NCBI GenBank assembly: GCA_002787635.1
Contig: PCXK01000007.1
Location: 23,427-87,426 of the forward strand
DNA length: 64,000 nt
Origin: Alphaproteobacteria bacterium CG11_big_fil_rev_8_21_14_0_20_39_49
GTDB lineage: Bacteria > Pseudomonadota > Alphaproteobacteria > Rickettsiales > UBA6187
Direction: 5' to 3'
Position 1 is the first letter of the stretch. Every line of letters starts with the position of its first letter. Below are positions 62,337 to 64,000 of the stretch, piece after piece. A program made the position numbers and the translations under genes. The notes below the pieces were generated by a model. It was not told where the DNA came from and searched no databases. It saw only the letters and a program-made list of their open reading frames with translations.

Positions 62337-62520
62337 TTTGCTAATCTAGGATGTATCTTTCAAATATATTATTTTCAAAACAATAAATATCAAAATAGTG
62401 GTGTATAACTGCGTTATAACTACTATATATTGTTGAACTTTCCGATTCTTTTGTTAGTATTTATAAATTAAGTAGATAGCTACCAAATTAAATATATAAA
62501 AGATAGAGTCGTTTAAGTTA

Positions 62521-62994
62521 ATGCAATATAAAATTATTACAGCATTTATTACATTTGCGTTTATTCTCATATCTATCGATTCTTATGCACAGCGGGTGGT
62601 AAATATCCGTGAACTCAATTTTGGTAAGGTAGCAAAGCCAACTTCGGGGAATGTATGGATCGTAGTCAGAAAGAACGGTTCCGTAGGTGGTGGAACAACA
62701 GCTATAATGCTGGATACTACTGCTGTATCGGCAGGTCGTGAAAGGATATCGGGAAATAAAAAGCGTAATATTCAAATATCATTTGATGAATGTTCGGGTA
62801 ATTCGGCTTTGGGATTGCAGCTTAGAAGGTTTACAGCATATTACGGGGGAGTTAATTTTATTAATGCGGCTAACGGTTTGCCTCCTGCCGGAAAAGGTCA
62901 GAACCTTACATATGGGGCTACACTGGTTATTAACTCAAGTACGCCAGGCGGAGTCCTTACTCCTTGTTATAACATTGATATAAATTACGATTAA
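62521..62994 (+). CDS. DUF4402 exported fimbrial-type protein
   Basis: 157 residues with signal peptide (FAFILISIDSYA) and the hallmark LNFGKVAKPTSGNVWIVV, similar to the first DUF4402 protein. The end is PGGVLTPCYNIDINYD. Two cysteines (DECSGN and TPCYN) may form a disulfide. The ribosome binding site is poor. It is 12 bp upstream of the PapD-like chaperone gene, so both are likely one transcription unit. Confidence 0.83.
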   Translation: MQYKIITAFITFAFILISIDSYAQRVVNIRELNFGKVAKPTSGNVWIVVRKNGSVGGGTTAIMLDTTAVSAGRERISGNKKRNIQISFDECSGNSALGLQLRRFTAYYGGVNFINAANGLPPAGKGQNLTYGATLVINSSTPGGVLTPCYNIDINYD

Positions 62995-63006
62995 GAAGGA
63001 ATTTTA

Positions 63007-63840
63007 ATGAAAAAGGTACTTTTTTTAATAGTTTTCCTAGCGTTCTCAGAGGTGGCATTTGCACAGGAAAAACCGGGTCTTTTAATTACACCCACAAGAG
63101 TATTGCTGGACGGTAGAACTCGTAGTGCATCGGTTTCCGTTGCAAATAACGGTAATGTGGAAGGAACATATGCAATTTCTGTAGTTAACAGGAGAATGCA
63201 GGAGGACGGCACTATAGTGCCTATGGGTGAAGATGAGGAAGCAATCGAAGGGGAAAAATTCGCTATCGATATGTTAAGGATATCTCCACGTAGGATTACT
63301 TTACAGCCCGGTGAACACCAGAATGTAAGGATATTAGCTAGAAAACCGGCAGACCTTGAAGATGGTGAGTATAGATCGCATTTGAATTTTAAGATAGTTA
63401 ATGAAGATACTACCGAACGTGAAAAAAACAGTGAGCAGACTGATAATTCGTTAATTATCAGTATTAAGGCGAATTTCGGAGTTACAATACCGGTAATAAT
63501 CAGGCAGGGGGAGGTTTTCGCTTCCGGACAGATAAACGACCTTAAACTTGTTTCAAACGATGACGGCAGTAAAAGTGTTGAGTTTGATATAACCAGAACC
63601 GGTAACAGCTCGATATACGGTGATATAATCATTCTTTATAAAGCTAAGGACGGAGCGGAACTCATACTGAAATCTATGGGCGGTCTGGCAGTGTACGCAC
63701 CTAATAAAAACAGAAAGTTCAAGGTGATGCTTGACGTTCCTGAAGGTGTAAGTATCGAGGGAGGAACTCTTGAAGTGCAGTACAAATCCAAAGCCAAAGA
63801 AGGCGGCGAGATATTAGCTAGTAAAAAAATAGAACTATAG
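63007..63840 (+). CDS. PapD-like periplasmic pilus assembly chaperone
   Basis: 277 residues: signal peptide ending SEVAFAQ, then an Ig-like domain (LLITPTRVLLDGRTRSASVSVANNG-like start) with the chaperone signature SPRRITLQPGEHQNVRIL, and a second beta domain. It should hold pilus or fimbrial subunits, here the DUF4402 proteins, in the periplasm before export through an usher, which is not in the window. AAGGA lies before the ATG. The likely usher gene would be downstream, past the right edge. Confidence 0.85.
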   Translation: MKKVLFLIVFLAFSEVAFAQEKPGLLITPTRVLLDGRTRSASVSVANNGNVEGTYAISVVNRRMQEDGTIVPMGEDEEAIEGEKFAIDMLRISPRRITLQPGEHQNVRILARKPADLEDGEYRSHLNFKIVNEDTTEREKNSEQTDNSLIISIKANFGVTIPVIIRQGEVFASGQINDLKLVSNDDGSKSVEFDITRTGNSSIYGDIIILYKAKDGAELILKSMGGLAVYAPNKNRKFKVMLDVPEGVSIEGGTLEVQYKSKAKEGGEILASKKIEL

Positions 63841-63841
63841 T

Positions 63842-64000
63842 TTAGTAACTTTGAATTTACTTATCCTTGTCATCCTATGAAAAAAATTTAGTAAAATTTT
63901 TTATCATGGGATCCAATTCGAAAAGTTTAGTAAAACTTTTCGATATTAAAAAAGTTTCCTAACTTTTTTAAATGTGGATTCCACTATAATTTGTTTTACT
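63842..64000. repeat. Repeat-rich right edge of the window
   Basis: 63843-63860 is the palindrome AGTAACTTTGAATTTACT. 63866-63915 matches 33784-33833 inverted. Then follow hairpins CGAAAAGTTTAGTAAAACTTTTCG and AAAAAAGTT-TCCT-AACTTTTTT (compare 32572). The last bases look like the start of another copy of the CTATAATTTGTTTTACT element of 32629-32720. Confidence 0.8.

Noticed and set aside
1..64000. CRISPR arrays, rRNA genes and complete insertion sequences
   Set aside because: I saw no regularly spaced direct repeats with unique spacers, no rRNA sequence and no transposase gene in the window.

Overview
The window looks like the chromosome of a low-GC alphaproteobacterium. Supporting marks are the Rieske/cytochrome b/cytochrome c1 operon, the DUF4164-like gene-zapA-6S RNA-5-FCL-yebC-ruvC-ruvA string, a ThyX-type thymidylate synthase and the tilS-ftsH pair beside a CpoB start. 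Several secreted ankyrin-like proteins, many short intergenic palindromes and small genes with AT-rich spacers resemble Rickettsiales-type or other host- or protist-associated lineages. However, a complete sulfate assimilation operon, a chemoreceptor, curli secretion genes and RTX proteins argue against a strongly reduced obligate intracellular genome. The exact taxon cannot be decided from the sequence alone.

Layout. 1-8.9 kb: core genes (cpoB start, ftsH, tilS, thyX), a large ankyrin-like/coiled-coil membrane protein, cspA and a DEAD-box helicase. 9-16.3 kb: an accessory locus with two RTX proteins, each preceded by a small exported protein; one of these small genes carries a pentanucleotide repeat in its signal peptide. 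16.3-17.5 kb: a decayed P4-type integrase beside tRNA-Leu. 17.6-20.8 kb: secreted ankyrin-like proteins. 21-24 kb: petABC and ybgC. 24.2-28.5 kb: tRNA-Val, a second decayed P4-type integrase, vsr, an HpaII-like C5 methyltransferase, a truncated restriction gene and another ankyrin-like protein. 28.7-36.2 kb: tesA-ybbA-ybbP, phoH and ruvB. 36.4-39.5 kb: a membrane protein with two VHL beta-like domains, and a chemoreceptor. 39.7-43.2 kb: zapA to ruvA with 6S RNA. 43.3-47.6 kb: a HEPN-like gene pair, csgF-csgG, a frameshifted small secreted gene and tRNA-Ala. 48-58.4 kb: sulfate assimilation operon. 58.7-63.8 kb: DUF4402 fimbrial-type proteins and a PapD-like chaperone, split by a type II restriction-modification pair.

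How the genes work together. CysD/CysNC activate sulfate to APS, CysH (iron-sulfur type) reduces it to sulfite, CysI reduces sulfite to sulfide, and CysG makes the siroheme precursor. No cysJ is present; the 1173-aa multi-domain flavo-iron-sulfur protein at the end of the operon is the obvious candidate electron donor. The operon has been colonised by an S23/four-helix-bundle element with 21-bp inverted repeats and by two smaller inverted-repeat spacers. The RTX locus may be a set of secreted effectors with exported partner (immunity-like) proteins. Two tRNA-linked, decayed integrases mark the edges of old genomic islands that probably delivered the RTX locus and the HpaII-like methylase/Vsr genes. 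Repeated palindromic elements fill most larger spacers, and one has inserted in frame into the oxidoreductase gene.
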